DNA of 64,000 nucleotides from Arctopsyche grandis (GCF_051622035.1 NC_135356.1:21605839-21669838); one strand, 5' to 3'; numbered from the stretch's first letter, positions 24,106 to 36,194 are shown. Numbers and translations: made by a program. The notes: generated by a model not told the origin, from the letters alone.

Positions 24106-24812
24106 AGTTGTTTTACCCGGCTTCGCTCAGTATCTGTAATATAAACAGCGTAAATATGGCGAATCTAATAGTAAATATTCAGTTATTTTTTTTATTAAAT
24201 TTATTACTTAAATTAAAGTATTTTCGAAAAAAATTTCGCCCGTCTTTTGACACGACTGCCTTTTCTAAGAATCTACTTTTGATAGTTTAAGGTTTGCCAA
24301 AAATAATATAATTTTCAGTGACTGGCGAAACCAATGCGTATGAAGATATTCACTAATGACTCTTTTTCTTATAGTGTGAGAATTTTATTTTGAGTGATAG
24401 CTTAAATTCTAGATGACATTCATTACTATGATGTCTTTTCTAGGGTGTTTGGAATTTAATTGTGTTTTTTTTCTCCTAATCTTAATATATATGTATGTAA
24501 TTTCGAAAGAGACCTTATATGTACATATGTATATAAGAAAATATGTAATGTTGGTTGGGAATTGTTGGGAAAGTTTCTATGACGACATGGGGAATGGAGA
24601 CGGGGGGGGGGGGGGGGGGGGGGGCACCAGAGGGCGGGGGGCGGGGTGCGGGGGGACTTAGTAAACAAGGCAAAATTTCTATGTCGACAAGTCGATTTTT
24701 TTTTTGATTCAAATAAATTTAATAAAAAAAACAATGAATATTTACTATTAGATTCGCCATGTTTAAGCTATTTATATTATAAATACTGAGCGAAGCCGGG
24801 TAAAACAACTAG
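24106..24812. mobile_element. Foldback element of the same family, with a G23 run
   Basis: It starts AGTTGTTTTACCCGGCTTCG and ends with the inverse (GGGTAAAACAACT). The ~90-bp arms are shared with 935-1523. The centre contains an uninterrupted run of 23 G (24602-24624) followed by further G-rich DNA. Confidence 0.75.
24602..24624. repeat. G23 homopolymer
   Basis: 23 consecutive G inside the foldback element 24106-24812, followed by GGGCGGGGGGCGGGG. It can form G-quadruplexes on the + strand. Confidence 0.9.
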
Positions 24813-25064
24813 TCATATATAGTTTTGAAAGATCTGCACAAATACATAGAACTCTTGAATTATTTTGGAATTGGGATCGTAATCGTTTTTTGAACGGCTG
24901 ATAAATCTTTTTTTTGTTATTTTAATATCTTCACATGTCCATACATACATACATATAAGTGACTTGTGGTGGAAATTTCTCTGTTTTTATCGCACAATTT
25001 TACCAAGGTGTGCGTGAGTATAATATAAGAGCATGCTATGACTTATCATGCATATACACATGTT

Positions 25065-25510
25065 TTAATCAGCAACATAGCTCAATGGTTAAGATTTCAA
25101 CTAAGAGGTCATGGGTTCAATCCCTGGCTGGTGCTACTGGCCAGGGATTATGTGACTCCAGGATATACTGGATATATGTGACTCCAGGTCGATCTTTCAC
25201 CAATTTATCGAAGAGTTCACCAATTTATCTGATTTCATTATTGAAACGGTTCCACCAAAATTGACATCCTGTCCCTGTTTCGCAAATTTGAATTTGTAGC
25301 ATCTCAAATTTGTTGATTATTATAAATGTGCTACCCACCTACATATTCTGTAAAAATGCATATATTTTTCATAAAAATTTGCTGTGTATTAAATTTTTCC
25401 ATCGATGTCTCTATGGTATTATTCAAATATTATTGTATTACATATGTATATTATATTTGTAATGTTTGGAATTGTTAGTACTTATGTATGTAAACAAAAA
25501 TGGGTTTACT
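25065..25510 (+). repeat. tRNA-derived SINE, near full length
   Basis: The head has an A-box-like TAGCTCAATGGTTA and a B box GGTTCAATCCC. The conserved body follows: GTGCTACTGGCCAG, GTGACTCCAGGTCGATC, CAATTTATCTGATT, TTGAAACGGTTCC, and a tail with CATCGATGTCTCTATGG. It serves as the reference copy for the other fragments in this window. The internal promoter makes it a SINE, not a functional tRNA gene. Confidence 0.85.
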
Positions 25511-25727
25511 TGTAACAAAAAAAATGTATAGGTACATTCATACACAGGATTTGAAATAAAGATATCTTCTGGTTCGTAATCCGTGGGAAGATGGAGACGA
25601 TCAGTTGGTAGTTTGAATCCGATTTGTGTATTCGTCTAGTATTATAGTCCATGCGTTGTTTTTGTAAGAGACGTTAAAACGCATATGCTGTCGTTTATAC
25701 TCATTTTGACCAATAAATAGCATTCCG

Positions 25728-25850
25728 CGCGTACAATGTTCTACTGTCTGCACGAAATGCTATTGCTCGAGAGGCGGTGTAAGAGACAGCATGTACGTTT
25801 TCTCTTGTCTTTGAGAGTCTTTCGCAAGTCTCTCATTACAACGGACTAAC
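25728..25850. repeat. Dispersed repeat, copy of 4447-4560
   Basis: It shares CACGAAATGCTATTG, CGAGAGGCGGTGTA and GACAGCATGTACGTTTT with the first copy. Confidence 0.65.
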
Positions 25851-25994
25851 TATTGATCCGAAATTGGAGGCATGCTGTTGTATTGACGTGGGAGACACAC
25901 AGCGGCACGTGTTTTTTAACATACATAGTTTTACACTGCAACACAAAACCGCTGCAAGGTGAAATCTGTACCATCGCTTTCTACGTTAGCCCTA

Positions 25995-26410
25995 TTTTGA
26001 CAAATATAGGTTTATAATTTGAAAGTGATCGATAGCGGTGATAATCATATTGGGAAGAAATTAAATATGTAATAAGATCGCACGAATTAACAATGACACG
26101 AAGATGCGCCCATCACAGCAGGAAACCACGAGCGCGTCATAATTTTGACGGTGGCGGATATTTCTTATTTGCAATGAATGCGCAAACATATTGACAAATG
26201 TAGGTTTAAAATTTGACAGTGATTAATAACGGTGATTCCCTAATTTGAAGAAATGTAGGAGAAACGAAATATGTAATAAGGTCGCATGAATTTACAACGA
26301 CACGAAGATGCACATATCACAGCTGGAAACCACGAGCAAGTGGTTCCCATGTCGCACTTTTCAGCATAGTTTTGAAGGTGGCGACCATTTCTTATGTGCA
26401 ATGTGCAAAA
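25995..26410. repeat. Tandem duplication, ~194-bp period
   Basis: Two successive diverged copies start TTGACAAATATAGGTTTA (25997) and TTGACAAATGTAGGTTTA (26191). Both contain GTAATAAGRTCGCAYGAATT, ACACGAAGATGC and GGAAACCACGAGC. A third, more distant copy is within 9700-9870. Confidence 0.7.
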
Positions 26411-26420
26411 ATATTGCAAA

Positions 26421-26744
26421 GAACAGAGATGCAAGTATGAGGATGGATACATACATACATACGTACGTACGTACATATAGGCAACGGGATTAGGTTGATG
26501 TTCATGTAATGACGTGACAGACAGTGTATTGTGCGAAAGTGTCGGAAGCCAGACTCTGTTGATAGTATTGTTTGACAACAATCATGGCAATTTACACGGT
26601 TCGTGAATAGACCGGTGGTGTTCCGGTCCGGATTATGGATTCAAATCCGCGATGGGACGATTAAACGTCGCCACCGGTGGATGGGTGGGCGGGTGGGTGG
26701 ATGGGGTGTTTCAAACCCCGGTGACATTGCCAATTCAAATTTAG

Positions 26745-26786
<42 letters not shown>

Positions 26787-28779
26787 GCATACCTTTAACA
26801 CCGTGTATACGACTCATTTAACGTTTCCCGGTGATTTCACCTTTCACACATTCAGCCGATTGACAGGTGGATGTGAATAGAAAGGATCGAATTGCATGCT
26901 TGCACATTGGGCTGGAGCGAAAAACGCAAATTTTGCATTTGGACCCATTCATTGGAAAACTTGCATCATATCAAAGGAACGATAAATATAATGATTCTAT
27001 GTATGTATATACAATATACAATCTATCAGTGAATTAAAAATGTATATGAGAAAATGTGACGGCTTGTGATATAACGTTCTTATGAGATAGTGTGAAAAAA
27101 GTGAGGGCGAAGTCACACAGGGAAGAACGGCACGTCGTGTGCATGGCTCCTTGCTGTGGGTGGTCTCCTACCTTTCTTCAAATGTGGGATACACCGTTAT
27201 CGATCACTGTCAAGCAAAGATACAATTTAACTGAAAACACTCGAGAGGGTCATTTTGGGGCGGGGCATGCTGGGCGTTCCATGAATATGTGCAAATCACC
27301 GGCCATTTTTTTCGCATGTTTAAAGTATCTAAAAAAAATCCACGTGCTACGTGCATCACTGTGTGTTTTCACCCTGACTGTTATACTAGGACTGTGGAAT
27401 CGGAGTCGTAAAAATCAACCAACTCTGACTCCTTTTTATTATTTTCTTTAATTAATAGTATTACGGTTATAAAAAATATTATAAAGTTACGGCTATTATA
27501 AAATTATAAATTCTATTACGTGTAAAAAAATTTAAGTCCGATTCAGTTAGCGGTTTGGGAGATAATTGAGTAGAAAAACTTAAAAAAAGAGGACACCTAC
27601 ATATAAGGGGAGGTACTATTTCCGGTCAACTTAAAAATTTGAAAAAAAATTATGTCGTGTCGTTTAAGTTTCAGTTCGATGGGACTAACGGTGTTCAAAA
27701 AATCCCCAAAATCCCCACACGCACACACACACACACACACATTTTTTCTAGATCATGAAAACGTGATCAGTGATCGATTGAGTTCTAATCAGTGAAAATC
27801 TCGAGTTCGGATTTTTGCATGATTAGAAAAAAATTTTCACAATGAAAAAGATTTCACAAAACTTCATCTATTGTTATTACGTATGTACATATGTACATAC
27901 ATACATAGATAAAGTAAAAATATAATTTTTTTGACATATTTTTTACCTCCATTGAGCCAGTTTTACATTTCACTACGTTTACAAGGATTGGTTTTTTTTG
28001 ATGGAAGGAAGACAAGAACGTATTAATTCGAGCGTTAAATGATTTATCTACGTTTAGCAAAAATGCAATACACACTATTTTGCACACAAATCCAACCCCA
28101 AACATACATATGTATTTCAAGTTCGAAAACGGTCATGTCAGATTTGGGACACTTTTCAATACGGGACACACCACTCAAATCCGGAACTGATCCACACAAT
28201 CCGGGACGTCTGGTCACCTTACTTTTATCGCAAACTCTATTTTTATTTTAACAAACACACTATTTTTAATATGTAAATATATCATATGCCAATATGTAAT
28301 ATATGTATCTTAATTTCAATACAATTCGCACAGCGGGGCATATTTTTTTTGTCAAAAAAATATTTATTTAACCTACCAAAGGTCACTTGTATGCATACGA
28401 ACAATTGGAATCAGGCGTAGCTCGTGCTGACGGACTGAGGTACTGCAACACCCTAACCAAACCAGTTTTTACAGACGTCTTTATTAGTCTGCATATGACT
28501 GAACTGCACACGGGTACATGCAGCACCTGCAAAAACAATTTCAACGAACCGCCACCGCTTTCAATGTATACGTATTTGTATACATTTAAAACCTGTCCAA
28601 TAAATGAACATACATATGTCTTCTAATATTGTCAAATGAAAAACTTCGCTGTGACGTAGTCGAAGTTGTCGCTATGAAAGTCAAGGAAGGCCTGCCTAGG
28701 ATTGAAAGTCATGTGATAAATAAGACTCACTTCGGTGGACGATTCTCGCGATGGAATCATTGGTGGGTCACCTTCTGTG
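26421..28779. other. Gene-free stretch
   Basis: It holds the (CA)n tract, an ATCACTGTCAAAC-family copy (27150-27390), a second AC tract near 27720 and AT-rich DNA. No exon was recognised. Confidence 0.5.
26749..26784. repeat. (CA)n microsatellite
   Basis: An uninterrupted CA tract of about 18 repeats, preceded by a GGGT/GGAT-rich segment (26675-26710). Confidence 0.9.
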
Positions 28780-28990
28780 CAGTGGCGTAACTAGGAATTT
28801 CCGTCTGGAATATCTGTTTCCGGCATTTAATAATTTTCTTAGGTTCAAGAAAACCAAATTAGTTTGTTCACTATCTACATTCCCGCAAAATGTGTCTTAA
28901 TTTGAATAGCTATTTTGTCGATTTATGCCCCCCTATCTGTGTGGGCCCGTAAGCATTGCTTACCCTCGATACGTAGTAGTTACACCACTG
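28780..28990. mobile_element. hAT-type MITE, 211 bp
   Basis: It starts CAGTGGCGTAACTA and ends TAGTTACACCACTG. It is flanked by a perfect 8-bp duplication CTTCTGTG (28772-28779, 28991-28998). Confidence 0.9.
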
Positions 28991-28998
28991 CTTCTGTG

Positions 28999-29725
28999 GA
29001 GCTCGGTTTCAAGAATCCTGACTTGGACGACTCATGATGGTATGAAAGTATAGTATGGTACGTACATACATATGTACATACATATATTGTTTGACTCGTC
29101 TTCAGTATGCCCTCACGAGAGGCCGTCGGTCCTACCAATTTTCAGATCGCTGCATCCACAGCTGCCGCAATCTGCGTCGGTAACGCAGGCGTCTGCTGCG
29201 TCTGTTTGTATTTTTAGACGTTTAGACTGAGATTTGGTCTCAGTGTCGGGTTGGCTGCGTCGCGTTTGCCATCTCGGATCTTGTGTTTCGGCCTGTCGGT
29301 TTCAGCGTTCCGGTTCGTAGTACCCAAAACTCGAACGGTCTAGTGTTTTTACCCCATAAACGTAGTTTGATGCTCGATGTTAATAATTCCGTTTGATTTT
29401 ATTTTTCGTTAAATATTTGTTTACTTTATCATTATTTTATTTGACGTTTGAGTTGAATTGTATTGCAGATAACGTATTCAATGGAAAGCACAATCCAATG
29501 CGCGAACAACATTGTTGGACGGATTAAACTTATCACGGGAAGCTCGATCAAAAGATCTGACCATAAAAGGGCTTATTGCTATGAAACTAGATTGTTTTGA
29601 TCCTGTTTTAACATGTGTTGCAAATTATTAAAAGCATAATTGAACATACTGCCAATTATGTGAATTTCTACTAATGAGTAAGGGCAATCTAATGTAAGAC
29701 AATTGAGGGCTTTTAACAAATTTTT
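28999..29725. other. CpG-richer patch without assigned gene
   Basis: 29090-29340 is GC-richer than its surroundings. It contains an ATG frame of 36 codons from 29108 (MPSREAVGPTNFQIAASTAA...) that ends in TAG. It could be a promoter or 5' UTR, but nothing decisive is visible. Confidence 0.3.
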
Positions 29726-29907
29726 TCACACTTCTATTCTATGTACACGATTTTTACCAACGCCTACCACTTTTGATGCATTATTCTTATTCCAATTCGC
29801 TTCTTTAAACAAACATTGAATTGTACTGTAATCCAATCGTTGTTGATCCACACAGTTTTTATCTCTCGATTCGCATTGACAGACTGTTTTCTCCTTTCGA
29901 TAAGAGC
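29726..29907 (-). CDS. putative terminal exon of the same unrecognised gene
   Basis: The acceptor TTGTTGTAG|GC opens 60 codons that include SYRKEKTVCQCESRDKNCVD and end KVVGVGKNRVHRIEV before a TGA. The phase matches the exon at 30212-30440, with an intron of about 300 bp. Four cysteines lie close together near the start (CQC, NC, QC), and the tail resembles a helix-turn-helix (ASKVVGVGKNRVHRI). That tail also occurs in some transposon proteins, so a transposon origin is possible. The function is unknown. Confidence 0.35.
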
Positions 29908-30211
29908 CTACAACAATGTATTTATAATGCATTATTAACTGATACGGTTTCAATGTGTGCGTATTTGATTACTGTATTTATCCAACAGAATTATCTAAAT
30001 AAGCCTTTGTTAGAATAAAAAAATTATCAACTAGGTATGTAGGTACTTCAGTTTAATCAAATACATCTGTTAACATTGGCAGTGTTCCCCAATTTAACGC
30101 TTCTTGGTCGTGTGTGCATTTATACTGTAAGAGTATTCTGGGTCCAGTACTTGCATTGTGCAAATATATATATATAGTATAATACAAGCTCAGTTAATGG
30201 TGAATCACTAC

Positions 30212-30440
30212 TTTTGTCTTGAACCGCTTCAGCTACTGTCAAACTAACTGGGCTGGGATAATTATTTACACGTGTAAACAACACTCGGTTGGGTGTACTT
30301 GCAATATGTAAACGCATGATTGAATCTTTAGTTGAAATCGGCAAACATGCATTAAGTTCTACATTTTTGAGCTTAAATTTAGAGGTTTGAGTTTTTAATA
30401 TGAATTGTACCCTTCGTGTACGTTTATAGTTTATAGGTGA
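30212..30440 (-). CDS. putative internal exon of an unrecognised gene (partial)
   Basis: After an acceptor TGTCTAG|TCACC on the - strand, a frame stays open for at least 80 codons. It starts SPINYKRTRRVQFILKTQTS and contains LPISTKDSIMRLHIASTPNR. The composition looks protein-like, rich in K, T, S and V. Ending at GACAAAA|GTAGTG (30212) leaves phase 1, which fits the next exon at 29907. Other donors (for example ACGT|GTAAAT near 30268) are possible. Upstream exons were not found; a 1.2-kb hAT element begins 27 bp before the acceptor, inside the presumed intron. No domain was recognised. Confidence 0.35.
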
Positions 30441-30466
30441 CTAGACAGGATACATGTATGTATATA

Positions 30467-31693
30467 CAGTGGCGGACTGGGACTGAAATCAGTGCATGCC
30501 AGGAGTCAAAGGGGGCCCCCCAGGGTTAAAAAATTTGCCCCCCCCCCCATATAACAAAATTTTCTTCTTTCCATCACGCTAAAAATCAAGGGAAAATTTT
30601 TTTTTTTTCAAAAATGGGAATAAACAAATTTAGGTAAAAGAAAAATGGCAAAAGCAAAATAGATCCATAAATTACATTGTATATTTCGTTTTAACCCTTG
30701 TCCTAGGTAAATAGAATGCATCATAAAAGAATCAGGGACTTCATTTCAGCTTTTTCTTGGGCTGGCAAAGATTGGTCAAATTGAATATTTTTTCAAAAAA
30801 TCTTTTTATATCGGAATAAAAATGGAAAATATTCTTTGAATACACCTTATTGAGTTATAAAATATGAAAAAAATAAGAATATATTTGAAAAAATAATTAT
30901 AAAAAAATATTATGTAAAAATCGAAAAAAGCGCCGCAGGCGAAAATTTTTTTCTAAAAATCTTCACATGGTCAGCAAAAATCGACCATCGAACTGAGTCA
31001 CTAAAAAACTATCAATTAACTTAATTTCTACCGACTGTCTTTTCACTTTATCTATGTACATACATACATACATATGTACGTAATAACAATAGATAAAGTT
31101 TTGTGATCATGCGAAAATCTGGATTTTGGGAAGGGGGCCCCTATCCTATATTTCATGGATGTGTCTAGATTAGGATTAGATTTTATATTCGGAAACTGTT
31201 TACAATTGTATATTTAAATCTTACTATATCGTCGAAGTATAATCAAATGTTATTTTGAAAGTATGAAGTAAATTTAAATAGCTGGTTGATGATGAATCAT
31301 CCTATCAAAATTGTTTTAAGCAATTCAGTTTATATTATTCACGGAAATTTGTTTATTACCATTTTTATTTCAGTAGGTAGTTGTAACATAGGTATTGGTA
31401 TATACATAATATTGACGTTGGAAATGGGCCCGGCAAAAGGGCCCACGTTGAAATGTTGAAACTTACATTTCGAGCCTAATACAAAAAGTTAACCAATCTT
31501 TGGGCTGTTATTTAGATATTTGTTTTGTTGAAATACCCAAACTTTAGGTCCCAAAGTGCAATATCCTATAAATTTTTACACACGTGAAATAGATAAAAAG
31601 TTATTTAATTTTACTGAGGGCCCATATTTTCTAACAGACAGTGGGGCCCACATGCCATCGGGCATGTTCGCTTGTATGGCTAGTCCGCCACTG
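30467..31693. mobile_element. hAT-type non-autonomous element, 1227 bp
   Basis: The ends are CAGTGGCGGACTGG and CTAGTCCGCCACTG. A perfect 8-bp duplication TGTATATA lies at 30459-30466 and 31694-31701. The interior (30725-31140) is related to sequence at 11700-12080, so the element has captured, or belongs to, a larger repeat family. No transposase frame was recognised. Confidence 0.9.
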
Positions 31694-31711
31694 TGTATAT
31701 ATATGACCCGT

Positions 31712-31905
31712 CTATTTGAAAGTGGCGGAAGTCCAATTTTTAGTTCTAAAAACGCTATTACTGTTTGATTCACAAATTGTTATCGATTATTTTAATTCGA
31801 TATTTCCAGAATATCGGAAAAACAGAATAGACGTATTACAGGTCACCAGTATTTATCACTGAACGCAAAGCATTATATTTAATGTTTTGTTAGTATTCAC
31901 AGTAT
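31712..31905 (-). repeat. Fragment of the 2003-2501 element family
   Basis: It shares GGAAGTCCA, the AACAATTTGTGAATC region and the GGCCACTAGTATTT-like centre (here GGTCACCAGTATTT) in inverse orientation. It directly follows the hAT element at 30467-31693. Confidence 0.6.
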
Positions 31906-32541
31906 TATATTATTGTAATGTTAATCTAAAGCATAATAGGAAGAAGTGCTCAAAAACCTATTTACAATCTCGTTTCAGTTTCGAATTGCATTTTGGTATA
32001 GACATACAACATTGTTCGGTAAAATTTGACTTTTATTTTTGCGACGGCATGCTCGATTCTCGTAAGTTTGTAAATTGAAATTATTCTATGGCGTTAGAAT
32101 CTTTATAATAACTTCAGAATGGACCACCATATCTCGACTGAATACCGGGTTGTCATGATACGAGTAAAACCGAGCTTAGGATTTCACTTGTAACGTGGCA
32201 ACGTCCAAATAACGTCCGAGTGACCAAATTAGTGCACTCATATCGTGTCACCCGGGAAACGTAATATCATCCAAATAAGTTTAAAAAAATTAAATTACAT
32301 ATATTTTTCAAATTAAAATATCTATCTATGTATAATATTGTAATTAGCTACGATTTTTTTCGTTTATTTCATATTTTTGAAGGAGCGACATTTTGAACTT
32401 TGTTTAAGGGCGGCATATATGTAGTCTAGGGACGTCACTGATAATCATCTACGATTTATGAATGCAATTTTCTTCGTATTTTCACACAATGGTAATTTTT
32501 TTTTAAATAATGTCATATTTTTTTTGTCAATAGTTATAAGT

Positions 32542-32680
32542 AGAGGTAGGACCGGAAGCGTGCTTTTTCCAGGAAACAGGGCAAACTACAAAGCTAGAGA
32601 GCATAAAAAAGGTTCATCATAAAAATGAACAAAGCACGACAAACAATGAACAATGAACGGCGCCAAGTTGGTCCGCTCTT
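32542..32680. mobile_element. Mutator-like MITE, single copy
   Basis: This 139-bp element runs from AGAGGTAGGACCGG to GGTCCGCTCTT and is flanked by an 11-bp direct repeat TAGTTATAAGT (32531-32541, 32681-32691). Target duplications of 9-11 bp are typical of Mutator-like elements. Confidence 0.75.
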
Positions 32681-33859
32681 TAGTTATAAGTTTGTGTGTA
32701 TCAAATTTAATGGAAAAAAGTCTAGTGGAAAATAAAGTGAATTGATTTATAATTGAAGACTACAACTAAAAATATATTATTATTTATTGCAATTTTAAAA
32801 TTTGATTATTTAGGTCTTCTACATATGTGGAAATGTTACCATTATGTAATAGGGACACGATTTGTTGCCTATGAATAAAATAAAAGTTCAGATTTTTGTT
32901 ATTTTTGAATAAATCGTATTTTTATATTTATAATTTACACAGTGTATACATATGTACATATGTGTTATGTATAACGAGGAAAAAAGTGTTTCCAAAATTT
33001 TGTAAAGTTCGCGAGACAATAATCGAAAAGGCTCAAATGCGGAAAGTACATACATACATAATGCGAGTTCGCGGTTAGGCGAACCCTTCGGCACTATGTT
33101 AAGTGCTAAACTTTAACTACTCAACTTTACTTGACTCGAAGTTGAAATTTTGCACATATTTTCGTGACGCACTGGTATTGTTCTAAGGGCGTCGCGGCAC
33201 CTAAAGGGTTAAGAGCTCAAAAATTCGCATAATTGCGACGCGCGAGTCGAATGCTTTAAAAATAGCACCGACAGTGTCGTCGTCTCGGTATCTAAAAAAA
33301 TGCGAAGCGGTCAACATTCACATATTATAAATACCTATTATATGTATGCAGTGCATACGTACTTACATACATATATTCCTTTTCTTCGTGCAAGTTTGCT
33401 CTGCTTCTCATTACGGCTTAACCTCTTTAGGCCGCGGACTCGTTAAAGGAAAACTTAACGAGTTAAATAAGAAAATGCTCTTAAACAGCCGTTTTGAAAT
33501 ATGCAGAATGAAATTTTGTCTATTATTCTTTCGTCTTTATATTTCATTGCAGTATTCTTTGCAGTAAGTACATTTTAAATCTCGATTTCTATTGGTCGAA
33601 CAGCTTAAAATAGAATAGAAATCCCGTATTTTTCTCTCTACTGCAAACAGTCGTAAAATTTAATATAAATATGTATGTACATATATATGTATAGTACATA
33701 TATGTAAGTGCTAGGCTCAAGAAATAGTGTGTTGGAGTATTATAAATCTTAGTTCTTTCTCGATATACTATATATAATATACTTTTTTCAACGTAAACCT
33801 AATTACAATATAAAAGCTCAAACACACTGAATCCTACGACATGCCCGTGCTTGTTTTTT

Positions 33860-34095
33860 TCCAGCTGGGAAGGTTTTTTCTTCAGGTCATTGTCGATTCG
33901 TATGATCTTATCATCTCGACAAGTTTCTACTACATCTCTTCAAATATGGGAATCACTGTTATCGATCACTGTCAAACGTATGTTAATACAAGGATAATAT
34001 ATCACCGAAAACACTCCAAGGGGTCAGTTTTGGGAAGATCGCAACGGCAGAGATTAAGCCTGCTAGCGTTTTTTATGTACGTGCATAAAAAACCT
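33860..34095. repeat. ATCACTGTCAAAC-family dispersed repeat
   Basis: The recurring landmarks are CTTCAAATATGGGAATCAC, ATCGATCACTGTCAAAC, ACACTCCA(A/G)GGGGTCA and GCGTTTTTT. Other copies lie at about 9700-9900, 27150-27390, 40350-40700 and 44770-45120. The open frames over these copies are repeats, not genes. Confidence 0.6.
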
Positions 34096-34261
34096 TAAGA
34101 CTTCATCATGCTAAACATTTATGCTATATGTATTTGCCACGCAAATTAGTCGTATTGGAAATGGTTTTATCTCCAGTAGTTTCTCGTTGCATTTTACTTC
34201 CCGAAGAACCAATTCTGGAAAATTAACTTATAAATAATAAACCAAGGAAGCACAGATAAAT

Positions 34262-34515
34262 AATAAACCAGCATCATAGGTCAGTGGTTAGCGCGCAATG
34301 CTTTCAATTGTGTGGTCACGGGTTCAATCCTTGGCTTAGCGCTGCTGGCCAGACCTCGGATATGTGACTCCAAGGTCAATAGTTTCCTATCAGAGTTTGC
34401 CGATTTATCTGGTTCGAGTTTACATCTCATCTCGAATTTGTTGATTTATAAAATTTGCATATTTGCCCATAGATTTGAATATGATTGTTAGTTGATATTT
34501 GTAATTGGCCTTGAA
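34262..34515 (+). repeat. tRNA-derived SINE copy
   Basis: The head GGTCAGTGGTTAGCG and GGGTTCAATCC is followed by GCTGCTGGCCAGAC, GTGACTCCAAGGTCAAT and CAGAGTTTGCCGATTTATCT. It is internally shortened. Confidence 0.8.
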
Positions 34516-34539
34516 TAATACTTAATGTACAATTTTGAC

Positions 34540-34725
34540 CGGTTTGGTGATTATTCCGCACAAAGAGATCTCACACACGTCAATAAAATCTCGATCACGG
34601 AACATCTGGCACCCGAAAATTCCATCCATCGTACTACTATATCATACTAACGATAACTCAAGAGCCAGATATTCCGTACTCGTGATTGTTTACCATTACA
34701 GTAAAATTATAACAGCATTGAAATT
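34540..34725. mobile_element. MITE, same family as 9943-10121
   Basis: It starts GGTTTGGTGATTATTC. The interior has the inverted phrases ATCTGGCACC and GAGCCAGATATTCCG, shared with 36972-37165 and 39250-39396. Confidence 0.55.
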
Positions 34726-35275
34726 ATAAATAAAAAATACAAAGCAGGTACTGTTGAGTGATTGTGTAATAGAAACATAAGATTATTTTATAGAATGTTT
34801 TTCAATTGAATAATTAATTGATGTCTATATACAAACATAGTAGGTAAAAATTCAGATTACAATGACTCAAATGACGACTTTACATTTACCCACTCTATTT
34901 CGATTTTCCAATAACTCGCATTGGTGTCTTTTTGTATTTTAATATCACAAAAAGAAATGTTAGCGCACCTATTTACGAATCATTCGCTTCTCTTACATTG
35001 AGAAGTTAATTTGTGATTCTATTGTTAGATCCATGTTCACTACCCGAACTAGGGAAATTATTATATCACTAGCGAAATTATAATTTCGTGTGTGTAAATA
35101 ATTAATATATTTTCAAGTGGAATCGACACATTTCACTGCCATTTAAAAGGCTCATGAACATATACGTTTCTTGTTTAAATAAAACCGTTTATTTTACGAA
35201 TAGTATGTACATATGTAGTACCTAGGTGCGCGTAGTTGTAACGTCGAATCACGTGTGTTCGGCTTATTTGTTCAC

Positions 35276-35297
35276 CTGTCTGTCTGTCTGTCTGTCC
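35276..35297. repeat. (CTGT)n microsatellite
   Basis: Five tandem CTGT units, followed by further degenerate copies. Confidence 0.85.
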
Positions 35298-35654
35298 GTA
35301 TGTGTCAGTCCGTCTGTCGGCACTGTTGCTTATTACGAAAATAGTGGAAACGTGCCGGAGAGTCGGAAAAGCTGGAAAATCTATAGTCGCGATTTTAAGT
35401 CCAATAGTATCTACCATACATAAAGATAAATAAACGGTACTCACAAAAGTATGTACGATTTTAAACAGAAAGAAAGAAAACAATGCTGATTATAATAGCT
35501 TTTGAAAAATAGGTTTGCATTAAAATGTCATTAACAAACAACATATGATTAGTCTGCAAACTTCGTAAATATATTATATGTACTTTAGATCAAAATCGAT
35601 ATATGTATTTTTATACTACATTCCAGAAATAATCAAAATCCATTTCTTTGTAGA

Positions 35655-35768
35655 ATGCTTAAAACTATACTAGTTGTTTCTGTCGCAGTGGTTTTGACTA
35701 CAATGTTTGTCGTAGCTAGAGATGCTACGACACACAGCCGTGGACAAGTGTATTTGGGCCACTTGTAA
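35655..35768 (+). CDS. 37-codon ORF with signal-peptide-like N-terminus
   Basis: The ATG directly follows a good acceptor (TTTCTTTGTAG|AATG). The product begins MLKTILVVSVAVVLTTMFVV and continues ARDATTHSRGQVYLGHL to a stop. A short basic start, a hydrophobic core of about 17 residues and an A-R boundary resemble a secretory signal. GACAA|GTGTAT at 35748 could be a donor, making this the signal exon of a longer secreted protein. No matching second exon was recognised. It could be chance in AT-rich DNA. Confidence 0.3.
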   Translation: MLKTILVVSVAVVLTTMFVVARDATTHSRGQVYLGHL

Positions 35769-36194
35769 AAAATGCTTTTGCCCAAAAATACTCGGGAATT
35801 TGAAAAAGTCACTACCTGTATCTAACTAGCAATTATTATATTGTTTAAACCTTAGTTTCTCTTCCTTGGTTGTTTATTATTTAAAAAAAAAATAGAGAAA
35901 TTGTCTATGATACGAAAATCAGTGTTACGTGAGAAGTGATTTCGTCGCGTTGTTTTTATCGTTTTCGGGTCTGTTTCTTTTTTTTTATTTTTAAATGAAA
36001 AATTTATTTTATACATACATATATGTATATGTATTATATATAGCAGGAAGGCGTTACCGATAAACTCCAATGCCCCATCCCGGCCAATTATAAACATCGA
36101 TAAACAATCTATAGAGCATTTTTTTTAAATTTAGCAAATTTTATTATACATATATCAGCAAATTTGAAATGGTGAAAACTCGAATTATACGAGA

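Larger units (their letters stand above)
32692..35654. other. Gene-free stretch with repeats
   Basis: 33050-33300 is CpG-richer. 33405-33560 has a short open frame after an acceptor-like site but no domain. The rest is repeats listed separately. Confidence 0.4.

Noticed and set aside
25082..25125. tRNA gene (A and B boxes present)
   Set aside because: No cloverleaf closes at the 3' side and the sequence continues into the SINE body shared with other copies.
33405..33567. Short + strand frame CSASHYGLTSLGRGLVKGKL
   Set aside because: No domain or partner exon; contains a local inverted repeat (CTCGTTAA/TTAACGAG).
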